This document shows positions 1 through 7,469 of a stretch of DNA of 25,711 nucleotides, one piece after another. The stretch comes from a virus, in IMG/VR virus record IMGVR_UViG_3300028840_002584, positions 1 through 25,711 of that record; one strand, given 5' to 3'. Each line of letters starts with the position of its first letter. Position 1 is the first letter of the stretch. Both the position numbers and the translations under genes were made by a program. The notes under the pieces were generated by a model. The model was not told the origin of the DNA and searched no databases. It worked only from the letters and a program-made list of their open reading frames with translations.

Positions 1-1
1 C

Positions 2-157
2 ATGTTGCGCGCGGACGGCAAGACCGCGTGCGGGCGTGTGGCAAACGGTGGGTGCATCGACGCCGACCGTCACCTGGGTCCGCGCGCCGTCTCCTGCGGG
101 TCCTGCCGTCGCACGCGCCTCTGGCGCGAGTGGGAGAAGGACTACGCGCGGAGCTAG
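2..157 (+). CDS. Small zinc-ribbon-like protein (possibly 5'-truncated)
   Basis: This 51-residue frame runs from an ATG at the second base of the window to a TAG at 155-157. It has four cysteines: C9, C18, then a C-x2-C pair (SCGSC, C32/C35), followed by a basic-aromatic tail. The arrangement resembles the small zinc-binding proteins common in phage early regions, which would bind one Zn ion. The real start may lie upstream of the window, so the protein may be longer. Its stop overlaps the convergent Nudix gene stop by 4 nt, which fits the tight packing elsewhere. The function is unknown and the family assignment rests only on cysteine spacing. Confidence 0.5.
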   Translation: MLRADGKTACGRVANGGCIDADRHLGPRAVSCGSCRRTRLWREWEKDYARS

Positions 158-516
158 GCACGTAGCAGGCGCGCGAGGCTGTCCCGCATCGGCGGCAGCG
201 GCCCTTGGGGATCAACCCAGGCCGCTGCCGCCGATTCGTAGTTCAGGCGCGGCTTTAGCTCCCGAGGCACGTCTTGCGCGAACACGACGTAGCCCGGATG
301 CAGCACCGCCAACCAGCGCAGGCGGGGGGTCCGCAAGCCCGCCTCTTCCCACGCCTCGCGCCGCGCTGTCTGCGCTGGCGTCTCCCCCCGCTCCGGTCGG
401 CCCCCGGGCAGGTTCCACTCACGCGCGCGCGGCACCTTGTCGCTCCGCTGGAGCAGCAGGACGCGCCCGGAAGGGGCGCGGAAAAGGACGGCAGCGGCGC
501 GGTAGGGGGCAGTCAC
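154..516 (-). CDS. Nudix hydrolase
   Basis: A 120-residue protein with a complete Nudix box at residues 39-61: GX5EX7REUXEEXGU is met exactly, with G39, E45, R53-E54 and E57-E58. Members hydrolyse nucleoside diphosphates linked to another group (oxidised or surplus dNTPs, NDP-sugars, ADP-ribose) using Mg2+ bound by the box glutamates. The length is that of a single-domain MutT-like enzyme, so the substrate cannot be told from sequence. The start is a GTG at 514-516; no good ribosome site precedes it, only a T-rich stretch. It faces away from the Sak4-like gene across an 86-nt gap that carries the rightward promoter. A role in nucleotide-pool cleansing during phage replication is inferred from context. 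Confidence 0.9.
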   Translation of the reverse strand: MTAPYRAAAVLFRAPSGRVLLLQRSDKVPRAREWNLPGGRPERGETPAQTARREAWEEAGLRTPRLRWLAVLHPGYVVFAQDVPRELKPRLNYESAAAAWVDPQGPLPPMRDSLARLLRA

Positions 517-537
517 AGAAAAAAATCACCAATCTCG

Positions 538-567
538 TTGACACTCCGCAAGCGCGGCCCGTAGAGT
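538..567 (+). promoter_or_regulatory. Sigma70-type promoter for the recombination genes
   Basis: TTGACA (538-543) is followed by an 18-nt spacer and TAGAGT (562-567). It lies about 35 nt upstream of the Sak4-like ATG, leaving a short leader that contains the GGAGAG ribosome site. The -35 region is part of a 15-bp sequence, TTGACACTCCGCAAG, found again exactly at 5437-5451 and 5693-5707. Confidence 0.6.
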
Positions 568-602
568 CCTCTCGCTGACACCGACTGCGGAGAGAAAACA
601 TC

Positions 603-1484
603 ATGCCCGAACCTGCGATCGTCGTCGTGTACGGCGATTCGGGGCGTGGAAAGAGCGTGGATGCGCTCTACACCGTCCCTGATGCCCTGTACCTGACACC
701 GGCCCCTGGCGGGCTCGCTGCGGCCACACGCCTCACGGGCGTCGAGCCGCGCGAGCAGCGCGTCAACACCATCGAGCACGCCTGCAAAGTCCTGCGCGAG
801 ACGAAGGGGATCCACAGCGTGGTCCTCGATGACTTCAGCGTCCTCGCGGAGCGCACGCACCTCTCGTTCGACGCCACGGGGCGCGGCGGCTGGGACGTGT
901 GGAAGCGACTGCAACGCAGCGTGATGGCCCTCCGCGAGATCGCCATCGAGCGGGGCCTCACGCTCGTGATGAACGCGCACGTCTCGCCGCCGAAGACCGA
1001 CGACGGCGGCAACTCGATCCCCGGTGGCCCGAAGATGCCGAGCAAGGCGATGACGATGGCGCTGCCGCACGTCGCCACGCTGGTCCTGCGCGCCGTCAAC
1101 GACCCGTTCCTCGCGGCTCCGCGCTGGCCCGGTCGCTACGCCTGCGACCCCACGAACGCGCAGTGGGTCACGAAGGACCGCTACGTTGTGATTCAGGGCG
1201 GCAAGGCCCCGCAGAACGTGCGGGAAATCTTGTGGGCCGCGAAGGCCCACGGGCACGACGTGGTCGTCCCGAAGCGGCCCCAGGGGCTTGAGGCATTGGA
1301 CGACCTCGCGGAGTCGCTGGCCCAGGGCTTCCGCTCCGGGGCGCTGTCGAGCCCGCAGGAGGCCCGCAAGGCCATCGCCACGCAGCGCGGCAAGTTCCCC
1401 CCTCATGTACTGCATTGGGCGTGGCGCGATGGTTGCGCCCGTTCCGATCTCGCGGCTGACGACCTGTTTGCCGACTTGACCTAA
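603..1484 (+). CDS. Sak4-like RecA-fold ATPase (phage single-strand annealing/recombination)
   Basis: A 293-residue protein with a Walker A motif GDSGRGKS at residues 11-18 and a hydrophobic-LDD Walker B at about 72-77. It belongs to the AAA/RecA-like group that phages use as Sak4-type recombinases, which cooperate with single-stranded-DNA-binding protein in strand annealing or replication. The next gene downstream encodes an SSB-like protein and the one after that the DNA polymerase, the usual setting for Sak4. The ATG at 603 has an upstream GGAGAG (12-13 nt away, slightly long) and follows the 538-567 promoter. Alternatives are a packaging or helicase-loader ATPase of the same fold, but the SSB partner favours recombination. 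Confidence 0.75.
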   Translation: MPEPAIVVVYGDSGRGKSVDALYTVPDALYLTPAPGGLAAATRLTGVEPREQRVNTIEHACKVLRETKGIHSVVLDDFSVLAERTHLSFDATGRGGWDVWKRLQRSVMALREIAIERGLTLVMNAHVSPPKTDDGGNSIPGGPKMPSKAMTMALPHVATLVLRAVNDPFLAAPRWPGRYACDPTNAQWVTKDRYVVIQGGKAPQNVREILWAAKAHGHDVVVPKRPQGLEALDDLAESLAQGFRSGALSSPQEARKAIATQRGKFPPHVLHWAWRDGCARSDLAADDLFADLT

Positions 1485-1540
1485 TCCGCCGACCGGGCGG
1501 CGGCTGACTTCCACACTGACCCGGAATTGGAGACTGAACG

Positions 1541-2131
1541 ATGATCCTCAACCTGAGCAACGCTGGCGACGACCTCAAGGGTGGCGGCTTCCCCGAGCCC
1601 AACCGTGCCTACCGCTTCACCGTCGAGAAGGCCGAGATCGGCCAGACCATGAGCGGCAAGGCCAACTTCTCGCTGTTCGTGCGGGTGGCCGAGGGCGACC
1701 AGCAGGGCAGCGGCTTCTACACCAAGTACATGCTGCCGGACGGGGGCAAGGGGGACGCGATCCGCCTCACCCTCCTGCGCCTGCTCTTCCTCGCGATGGG
1801 CGTCCCCGAGAACGCGATGGCGAACCTCGACATTCAGCAGATCGTCCCCGCGACGGTCGGCAAGACCTTCGTCGGCTTCTACGAGCAGCGGAAGTACGAG
1901 TGGCAGGGCGAGACGAAGACCTCGCACGAGGTCATCGGCGTGAAGCGCGAGAACGCTGACGCCGCCCTCACGGGCGACTGGTCCCCGCGCGGCACGACCG
2001 CCGCGAAGCCCGCGAAGCCCGCGCCGACCGCGCAGCCCGCGCAGCAGGCGATGTTCACGGCCCCGGCTGCCCCGGCGGCCCCGGCCCCCGCAGCCCCCGC
2101 GCAGGGCGGCTTCAACGGACTGTTCAGCTAG
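1541..2131 (+). CDS. Single-stranded-DNA-binding-like protein (DUF669-type)
   Basis: A 196-residue protein. The first ~145 residues look like a compact beta-rich OB-type fold seen in phage DUF669-like proteins (opening MILNLSNAGDD, followed by short strands). Residues about 155-188 are a flexible Pro/Ala-rich linker, and the chain ends in GGFNGLFS. That domain-linker-tip layout is typical of SSB, where the tip recruits partners, although this tip is hydrophobic rather than acidic. The gene sits 56 nt after the Sak4-like ATPase and is read with GGAG upstream of the ATG. Role inferred: coating ssDNA for the ATPase and polymerase. An intrinsic terminator follows it. Confidence 0.7.
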   Translation: MILNLSNAGDDLKGGGFPEPNRAYRFTVEKAEIGQTMSGKANFSLFVRVAEGDQQGSGFYTKYMLPDGGKGDAIRLTLLRLLFLAMGVPENAMANLDIQQIVPATVGKTFVGFYEQRKYEWQGETKTSHEVIGVKRENADAALTGDWSPRGTTAAKPAKPAPTAQPAQQAMFTAPAAPAAPAPAAPAQGGFNGLFS

Positions 2132-2164
2132 GGCACGCGCATGGCCCGTGGGCCACGTACATCG

Positions 2165-2199
2165 GGCCCCCGGCAGACTTCTTCTGCCGGGGGCCTTTT
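2165..2199 (+). terminator. Intrinsic terminator after the SSB-like gene
   Basis: A perfect 13-bp stem (2165-2177 with 2183-2195, GC-rich) closes a 5-nt loop and is followed by TTTT at 2196-2199. It sits between the SSB-like stop and the polymerase ribosome site. The T-tract is short, so it may attenuate rather than stop transcription; I see no clear promoter between it and the polymerase gene. Confidence 0.8.
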
Positions 2200-2216
2200 G
2201 CTTGGAGAGACGCACG

Positions 2217-4814
2217 ATGAGGTACGACCCGAGGACCGAAGGGGCGCGCTGCGACGAGTGCCCCATGAAGCGATGGCACGGCGCAGAATGGGCTCCGGTC
2301 CCCGGCACCGGCATGGGCACGCTCCTGCTCACGGACGCCCCCGGCCCCAGGGACAAGCGCCATCTCTTCGCAGGCGAAGACGGCACGGAACTGAACGACG
2401 GCTTGAACGCCGCTGGGATTTCGCGCGCGAACTGCCGAACCGACGCAGTGATCGCGTGCAGGCTCCCGAAGGCGATGAAAGGCAAGTGGGACCTGATCGC
2501 GGCGAAGCTCCGCAAGGAGAAGAAGCAGACCGGCGTTGCGCCGCCGCATCCTGCGGAATGCTGCGCTCCGCGTCTTCAGCCGTCCCTGGACGCCGCGCAG
2601 CACATCGTCGCGCTGGGCGGTCCCGCCGCGTCCCGAGTCCTGGGCGGCAAGCCGTCGATCATGGGCATCCGAGGCACGCCGATCACGCTGGACGATGGCC
2701 GCAAGGTCTTCCCTACCCTGAGCCCCGGTGTCGTGCGCGCTGCGCGCCGCTGGCGCAAGGTCTTCGCCGCCGACCTCTCACGCGCGCGGCGCTTCTTTGA
2801 GGACCGCTTGCTCTGGTCCGCGCCGCGCATCCAGTACACCCCGCGCTTCTATGAGGTGGTGGAGTTTTTCTCGCATCCGTCCCGGTGGTGGTCCTACGAC
2901 GTGGAGACGGACGCGCGCGACCCGCTGCAAGCGAATCTCCGCTGCATCGCGATCAGCCGAGACGCAACCCCGGCGGAAGCGGACCAGGGGTATCCCGATG
3001 CCTGCATCGTCATTCCGTTCCGCTCGCTGGAATTGGAAGGGGAGCACCCGCTGTACGACGCCGAGGAGTACCAGTTGATCGTGGACTACCTGCGGCGCGT
3101 CCTCACCGATGGGCGGCTGTGGTGCGGCCACAACGCGGGCTGGTACGACCGTCTCGTCATTGAGGAGCAGTTGGGCGTGACCCCGAAGCCGCTGCTGGAC
3201 ACCATCCTCCTCGCGCGGCTGGTAGCCAGCGAGTTGCCGAAGTCCCTGGGCGTCGTCGGATCCATGTACATCGACCTCCCGAGCGCATGGAAGCAGGACA
3301 ACGAGGGCCTGAAGCTGTCCGTCGCAGCGCGGACGGACATGGAGTTGTGGGAATACTGCGCGCTCGACACCGCCGTGACGCACCGCTGCGCCGAGAAGTT
3401 GGTCGCGGGTACGCGGGAACGCGCACAAGCCGTGACGTGCGCGGCCTACCCGTCGATGACACTCGTGGAGTTGGATCACAAGATTCAGGACTTCTGCGCG
3501 GGGCTCACGCGCACGGGCATGTACATCGACCGGGAAGCGCAGCGGGTCATGGAGGCAGACCTCACGCAGCGCGTCGATGATGCGCGGCTCCTGATCGACC
3601 AGCGGTCCCCCATTGGGGCGATGAACCCAGCCTCCGTGTATCAGGTGCGCGACGTGCTGTACTCGTCCAAGGGCTTTGGGCTCGACCCCGTCGAGTTCAC
3701 GGACGCGGGCGACCCAAGCACGAACGACGCCTCGATCCGCGCGTACCTCATGCGCTCCGGCCTCGACCCTGCGGCCCGGTCCTACTTGCTGGCGCTCCGT
3801 ACCTTCCGCAAGGCGCACAAGCTCCTCACCGGGTTCGTGCGGCCTCTCAAGCTCCGCTCCGAGCACCCCGACGTGGGGGTGCTGGACGACGACGGACGGC
3901 TCCGCGTGGCGTGGTCGGCCCACGTCCCCGTGACCGGACGCCTGAGCAGTTCGCAGCCCATGAACGTCCAGAACTGGCCGAAGGAGCTACGCAAGCTCGT
4001 GATCCCCGCGCCGGGGAACATCTTGGTGGGCGCGGACTACGACCAGTTGGAGGGCCGCATCGGCGCGGCGCGCTGGGGCCTCAAGCGGTACTTGGAGGCA
4101 TACGCAACGCCGGGAATCGACCCGCACCAGATCACGATGGAATTCTGCTTCGGGCAGCGCATTTGGAGCCTGCCGGGTGCGCCCAAGGAGCGGTACAAGA
4201 AGAAGGGCGACGGCTGGGAAATCAGCGGGAAGTTCAACGAACTGCGCCAGCTAGCGAAGTCCTACTACTACGCAAAGCAGTATTCATCGGGCGATGAGAC
4301 GGTCCACGGGCTGCTCCAAAAGGTGGAGGACACAGACCCGGATACCGGCGAGCCCATCTTCCCGAACGCGGGGCTGAAGGTCGAAGAGGTCGCGGCCATG
4401 AGTCGCAAATTCCTCGCCGCGTGCCCCGAATTGGAGCGCGGCTGGAAGCGGGAGAAGGCGTACTACGACCGCTACGGGTGCAACGTCGAGCCCCTGACCG
4501 GACGGCGTCGAGACTTCCTCGATGGCTTCGACCTTCCCGAAGTCGTGAACTTCCCAGTGCAGGCGTCTGGCGCTGCGCTTATGAACATCGGCACCGTGCG
4601 CCTGATCGACGCTGGGTGGTCCTGCAACTACACGGGACCGGGCACCGGGCCCATCCAGCAGGGGCACGATGCTCTCGTGGTCGAAGTGCCGGAGGCACAC
4701 GCGGAGGACGCGCGGCGCGCTTTGGAATGGGCCATGACGCAGGAGCATCGCCGGATCTACGACGTGGTCTTCAGTGCAGAGGCAGAGATTGGACGCCGCT
4801 GGTACGACGTGTGA
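2217..4814 (+). CDS. Uracil-DNA-glycosylase-like / family A DNA polymerase fusion
   Basis: An 865-residue replicative polymerase. Residues 1-~190 resemble family 4 (Fe-S) uracil-DNA glycosylase, as in the SPO1 polymerase: cysteines C12/C15, C81 and C115/116 match the cluster pattern and an APG motif is present at 41-43. The usual HPS motif reads SPG (169-171), so glycosylase activity is doubtful. Residues ~220-390 are the 3'-5' exonuclease with D228/E230, D311 and Y380-x3-D384. Residues ~420-865 are PolA: TGRLSS at 573, motif A DYDQLEGR with D607, motif B R677-x3-K681, motif C HDA with D818. Motif C normally reads HDE. The ATG at 2217 follows GGAGAG; an upstream in-frame ATG at 2148 is rejected because it would translate the terminator. 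Confidence 0.93.
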   Translation: MRYDPRTEGARCDECPMKRWHGAEWAPVPGTGMGTLLLTDAPGPRDKRHLFAGEDGTELNDGLNAAGISRANCRTDAVIACRLPKAMKGKWDLIAAKLRKEKKQTGVAPPHPAECCAPRLQPSLDAAQHIVALGGPAASRVLGGKPSIMGIRGTPITLDDGRKVFPTLSPGVVRAARRWRKVFAADLSRARRFFEDRLLWSAPRIQYTPRFYEVVEFFSHPSRWWSYDVETDARDPLQANLRCIAISRDATPAEADQGYPDACIVIPFRSLELEGEHPLYDAEEYQLIVDYLRRVLTDGRLWCGHNAGWYDRLVIEEQLGVTPKPLLDTILLARLVASELPKSLGVVGSMYIDLPSAWKQDNEGLKLSVAARTDMELWEYCALDTAVTHRCAEKLVAGTRERAQAVTCAAYPSMTLVELDHKIQDFCAGLTRTGMYIDREAQRVMEADLTQRVDDARLLIDQRSPIGAMNPASVYQVRDVLYSSKGFGLDPVEFTDAGDPSTNDASIRAYLMRSGLDPAARSYLLALRTFRKAHKLLTGFVRPLKLRSEHPDVGVLDDDGRLRVAWSAHVPVTGRLSSSQPMNVQNWPKELRKLVIPAPGNILVGADYDQLEGRIGAARWGLKRYLEAYATPGIDPHQITMEFCFGQRIWSLPGAPKERYKKKGDGWEISGKFNELRQLAKSYYYAKQYSSGDETVHGLLQKVEDTDPDTGEPIFPNAGLKVEEVAAMSRKFLAACPELERGWKREKAYYDRYGCNVEPLTGRRRDFLDGFDLPEVVNFPVQASGAALMNIGTVRLIDAGWSCNYTGPGTGPIQQGHDALVVEVPEAHAEDARRALEWAMTQEHRRIYDVVFSAEAEIGRRWYDV

Positions 4815-4816
4815 AC

Positions 4817-4845
4817 TTGCTATTACGCAATCGCAAGGTTAATGT
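4817..4845 (+). promoter_or_regulatory. Promoter placing a leaderless start at the HTH gene
   Basis: TTGCTA (4817-4822), a 17-nt spacer and TAATGT (4840-4845). The -10 box ends 6 nt before the ATG at 4852, so transcription would begin at or next to the start codon. No ribosome site is visible in front of that ATG. Confidence 0.55.
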
Positions 4846-4851
4846 CCGGCT

Positions 4852-5094
4852 ATGTCGATGCCTCAAATACGCAGCCTGGATTCTATTGACCTGGGGAGCA
4901 GCGAAGCCGCCACCCTCGTCGCCACTGTGCTGCGCCGCAGCCCCACGCTTGAAGCGGGGATGAAAGCCATCGCAGACGAAACCCTCGTCTCCGAATGGAC
5001 TGTCTACCGCTGGCTGAGAGGAAAGCACGTTCCGCGTGCAAGACAGCTTGCGCGTCTGCGCTCCCTGGCCGATCCTGCCGAGGATGCACGCTGA
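4852..5094 (+). CDS. Small helix-turn-helix protein
   Basis: An 80-residue protein. Residues about 34-65 (AGMKAIADETLVSEWTVYRW and the following GKHVPR turn) look like a helix-turn-helix: a helix, a short turn and a recognition helix with W49-T-V-Y-R-W, then a proline-arginine turn as in Cro/CI-type proteins. It would act as a small transcription regulator. The ATG at 4852 is preceded by a -10 box at the leaderless distance; an ATG two codons further in is possible. Its end overlaps the next gene by 11 nt. It is one of three candidate regulators of the promoters in this window, the others being the RHH proteins at 14773 and 19367. Family assignment is by pattern only. Confidence 0.6.
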   Translation: MSMPQIRSLDSIDLGSSEAATLVATVLRRSPTLEAGMKAIADETLVSEWTVYRWLRGKHVPRARQLARLRSLADPAEDAR

Positions 5095-5474
5095 CGTTTT
5101 TCTAGACCGCTGGGCCACCGCGCTCCGAAATCGCAATCCCGGCCTGATCACGGGAATGTATGCACCCAGCGCGGTGCTTCTCCCGACGCTGGATGCACGA
5201 CCGCTCGTCGGCCACAAAGCGATTTACGCATATTTCGATCAACTTATGCAGACCAACGGGTTGGGCGTTGAGTACGACCGAGTGCTCCCGGTGTGTGGCC
5301 CGCCTATGGCCGAAAGTGCCGTAGGCATCATCGCGGGCCTCTACACGTTCCGATTGCCGGAGCCGACGCCTGCGCGCTTCACGTTCGTGTACCGGCGAGG
5401 CGGCAGCATCCTGCATCATCACTCTTCCGCCGCGCCTTGACACTCCGCAAGTCTGCGCGCCCTGGCCGGTCCTG
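5054..5474 (+). repeat. Near-identical 24-bp gene-start contexts (5054-5077 and 5451-5474)
   Basis: The 24 nt at 5054-5077 and at 5451-5474 differ at two positions (GTCTGCGC[T/G]CCCTGGCC[G/A differences]TCCTG). Each is followed within a few nt by an ATG: the NTF2-like gene at 5084 and the 78-residue protein at 5477. They look like duplicated boundary sequence rather than chance similarity. Confidence 0.7.
5084..5440 (+). CDS. NTF2-like (SnoaL/DUF4440, CaMKII-association type) protein
   Basis: A 118-residue protein with the features of the NTF2-like cone fold: an N-terminal helix (RWATALRNRNP), MYAPSAVLLPTL, a YF helix, and a C-terminal strand pair ending in the characteristic ILHHHSSAAP. This matches the calmodulin-kinase-II association/DUF4440 subfamily, whose bacterial members are small dimeric proteins or enzymes of varied function. 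I chose the ATG at 5084, which overlaps the HTH gene; earlier codons add a low-quality extension. A GAGG touches the ATG, so translation is probably coupled. Finding it inside a replication block is unusual and points to acquired cargo. Its start context is almost repeated before the gene at 5477. Confidence 0.75.
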   Translation: MHADVFLDRWATALRNRNPGLITGMYAPSAVLLPTLDARPLVGHKAIYAYFDQLMQTNGLGVEYDRVLPVCGPPMAESAVGIIAGLYTFRLPEPTPARFTFVYRRGGSILHHHSSAAP

Positions 5475-5709
5475 AGATGCCCCCCGAGATCCGCGTGTCG
5501 ATCAAGCAGTACCTCGCCATCCAGTCCGAGTGCAGCGCCATCGAGGCGTGGGTCCTCGCGTACACCGAAGGCCCTGTGCCGCCTGAGCACCCGGAGCGTT
5601 TCGCCGAACGCTACCGGCGGCTCGGGGAGTTGCTGAAGAGCATCGGCGTGCCGGTCGCTCCCATCGGTACTTCTCCCGACGCTGGGCGCGCCTTGACACT
5701 CCGCAAGTC
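5431..5709 (+). repeat. 23-bp exact direct repeat carrying a TTGACA box
   Basis: The same 23 bp (CGCGCCTTGACACTCCGCAA plus GTC) occurs at 5431-5453 and 5687-5709; its 15-bp core is also at 538-552. The copies flank the 78-residue gene at 5477-5713. A second exact repeat of 16 bp (CTTCTCCCGACGCTGG) occurs at 5177-5192 and 5670-5685, immediately before the second 23-bp copy, so 5670-5709 is a patchwork of sequence from the NTF2-like gene and its 3' end. Confidence 0.85.
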
Positions 5710-5713
5710 ATAG
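5477..5713 (+). CDS. Hypothetical 78-residue protein
   Basis: I do not recognise this protein. It is helical-looking, with a central segment HPERFAERYRRLGELLKSIG that could form an amphipathic helix. Its last eight residues (RALTLRKS) are encoded by the 23-bp repeat that also forms the next promoter, so the C-terminus is probably incidental. The gene lies between two copies of that repeat and begins in a start context shared with the NTF2-like gene, suggesting insertion as a unit. The upstream TTGACA copy has no good -10, so transcription probably comes from upstream. Only weak ribosome-site signals precede the ATG. Confidence 0.5.
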   Translation: MPPEIRVSIKQYLAIQSECSAIEAWVLAYTEGPVPPEHPERFAERYRRLGELLKSIGVPVAPIGTSPDAGRALTLRKS

Positions 5714-5720
5714 CTAAGAT
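5693..5720 (+). promoter_or_regulatory. Promoter for the Rad50-like ATPase operon
   Basis: TTGACA (5693-5698), 16-nt spacer, TAAGAT (5715-5720), with the sequence CATAGCTAAGAT around the -10. The same TAGCTAAG core occurs in three leftward promoters (19876, 23605 and 24366). The -10 ends 6 nt before an ATG at 5727, while a GGAGG-preceded ATG lies 30 nt further on. Confidence 0.7.
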
Positions 5721-5756
5721 CCTCCCATGCGCGGGCTGACGCGCGTGGAGGATTCA

Positions 5757-7469
5757 ATGACTGCATCGAGCAGCGGGGCGCTGTACGTCTCGCACATTCA
5801 CACGAACTGGAAGCACGACGACCCCATCGACCTCGACCTGGGGCCGCGCGTCCTGCTGGTCGGACCCAACGGCTCCGGCAAGTCGGCTGTCTACGAGGCC
5901 GTCGAACTTGCCCTGACGGGGGCCGTCTCCAACTACAGCGGGCGGGCCACCGTCAAGGATGCCAAGCGGCTGTGGCGGGCGAAGCCCAAGCGCCACAAGG
6001 CACTGTGGATCAAGCTGACGCTGTCGGATGGCCGCAAGGTCGAGTGGCGGCAGGACCGCGCCAACGGACGCCCCAAGTGGTCGCTCGACGGTGAGAAGCT
6101 CACGGACGCCCCCATACAGGTACACGCGCGCGTGAACGAACTGCGCGCCGAGTTGTTCGGCTCCGCGCAGCGCGCGGAGAAGTTCCTCACGGGCGCGCTG
6201 GGCTTGGGGAACCTCCGCATCCTGCGGGCGCTCCCCGAGGACGTGCGGGACCTCGTGAGGGGCATCGCCGGGACCCGCAAGCCCGCCGAAGTGCTCGACA
6301 CGCTCCGCAAGATGGAGCGGGAGGCGAAGGCCGAGGCGAAGGCCGCAGAGCAGATCGAGCGGGAGCTTGAGCACCACGCGGGCATCCCGCCCACGGACGA
6401 GGAGATCGCAGAGACGCGCGAGCGTCTGGCCGAAGTACAGGCCGCGCTCACGCGGGCGCGGGAGGTCGATGCGACGGCGCTGCAACTGCGCGACGTGCTG
6501 GAAGAGTGGCGGGCTGTGCAGGGGGATCTGATCCCGCCGACGCCGGTTGCGGGTGAAAACCTGCTGCCGCTCATGGAGGCCACGTTGACCATGCTGCGGA
6601 CGATCGGTCGCGTGCTGCCGGACGCGGAGAACTGTCCCTGCTGCCAGCAGGCGTTCAACGCCGAAGCGCGGACGGCACGCGCCGCCGCCCTCACCGGAGC
6701 CGTGCAGGGCATCCACCAAGCGCGGAGCGCCAACCGGACCTACCAGAACCAGCAGGACCAGTTGGCGAGGCTCAAGGAGCAGGCAGCGCGCCTCAAGGCG
6801 GCGCTGCCCGAGTCCGTCTTCGCCCGTGTCGTCTCGCCCGAGTCCTTCCTTGAACTGACGCCTAAGCTCAAACTGGAAACGCTCCTCACGGAGACGCAGG
6901 CGTTGCTGGACGACCAGCAGGCGCGGCGCGTGTCGTCGGCAGCACCGACGATGGCGCGGCAGCGGGCCGAGGCCGCGACGAAGCGCGCAGCGAGCCTCAA
7001 GGCCGCTGCCGACGCCTGGGAAGCGGCGCAGTCGCAGGTAGTCGAGACGGCGTTGGACGACCTCGTCTCGCGCGCGTGTGAGTACTTCCCCGAGCGTTTC
7101 GGCAAGGCGCGGATCAAGCTGCGCCCGTCCGTGGACGTGGGCGTCGATCGCGCGGGGACCGTGGGCTCGCCATCGGGAGCGGAGGAAGCGACCCTCATGC
7201 TCGCGCTCGCGGCAGCACTGAGCGACTACGCCTCTCCCGGCGACTACGACCTCCTCGTCATGGAAGACCGCGCTGTGGACCCGCAGAGCGCCGCTGCGCT
7301 CCTCTCGTCCCTCTCGGACTGGTCCACGGGGCAGTTGTTCGTGCAGGCCGTCGAAGACGTGGGTGACGTGGCCGGATGGACTACGCATCGCTTCGCCCGC
7401 AAGGATGAGGCCGGGAACAACGCCGCCGCTAAGGTCCGGCAGTTGACCCAGATGCTGGCCGAAGCATGA
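5757..7469 (+). CDS. Rad50/SMC-like ATPase with zinc hook
   Basis: A 570-residue ABC-type ATPase with split ATPase halves and a coiled-coil middle. Walker A is GPNGSGKS at 36-43; coiled coil covers about 180-260 and 300-430; a CPCC hook (C293-x2-C296) sits at the turn, as in Rad50; a signature-like SPSGAEEATLMLAL is at 471-484; Walker B is DLLVMED at about 498-504. It is shorter than cellular Rad50 (~900) and close to phage gp46-type proteins. Such ATPases drive a nuclease in end resection, but no Mre11/gp47-like gene is visible nearby. The start chosen is the ATG with GGAGG 5 nt upstream; an in-frame ATG at 5727, placed as a leaderless start, is an alternative. Confidence 0.88.
   Translation: MTASSSGALYVSHIHTNWKHDDPIDLDLGPRVLLVGPNGSGKSAVYEAVELALTGAVSNYSGRATVKDAKRLWRAKPKRHKALWIKLTLSDGRKVEWRQDRANGRPKWSLDGEKLTDAPIQVHARVNELRAELFGSAQRAEKFLTGALGLGNLRILRALPEDVRDLVRGIAGTRKPAEVLDTLRKMEREAKAEAKAAEQIERELEHHAGIPPTDEEIAETRERLAEVQAALTRAREVDATALQLRDVLEEWRAVQGDLIPPTPVAGENLLPLMEATLTMLRTIGRVLPDAENCPCCQQAFNAEARTARAAALTGAVQGIHQARSANRTYQNQQDQLARLKEQAARLKAALPESVFARVVSPESFLELTPKLKLETLLTETQALLDDQQARRVSSAAPTMARQRAEAATKRAASLKAAADAWEAAQSQVVETALDDLVSRACEYFPERFGKARIKLRPSVDVGVDRAGTVGSPSGAEEATLMLALAAALSDYASPGDYDLLVMEDRAVDPQSAAALLSSLSDWSTGQLFVQAVEDVGDVAGWTTHRFARKDEAGNNAAAKVRQLTQMLAEA

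Noticed and set aside
513-1514. Long antisense frame opposite the Sak4-like gene
   Set aside because: High-GC shadow of the real gene; composition is Arg/Val-rich with no motifs, and it conflicts with a clear Walker-containing protein.
2148-2216. Upstream ATG for the polymerase
   Set aside because: It would translate across the terminator hairpin, and the ATG at 2217 has a well-placed GGAGAG.
2778-3923. Long leftward frame opposite the polymerase
   Set aside because: Overlaps conserved exonuclease and polymerase motifs and has no ribosome site or recognisable domain.
5754-7388. 544-codon leftward frame opposite the Rad50-like ATPase
   Set aside because: Shadow frame typical of GC-rich coding DNA; Arg/Leu-rich, no motifs, contradicts Walker A and zinc hook on the other strand.
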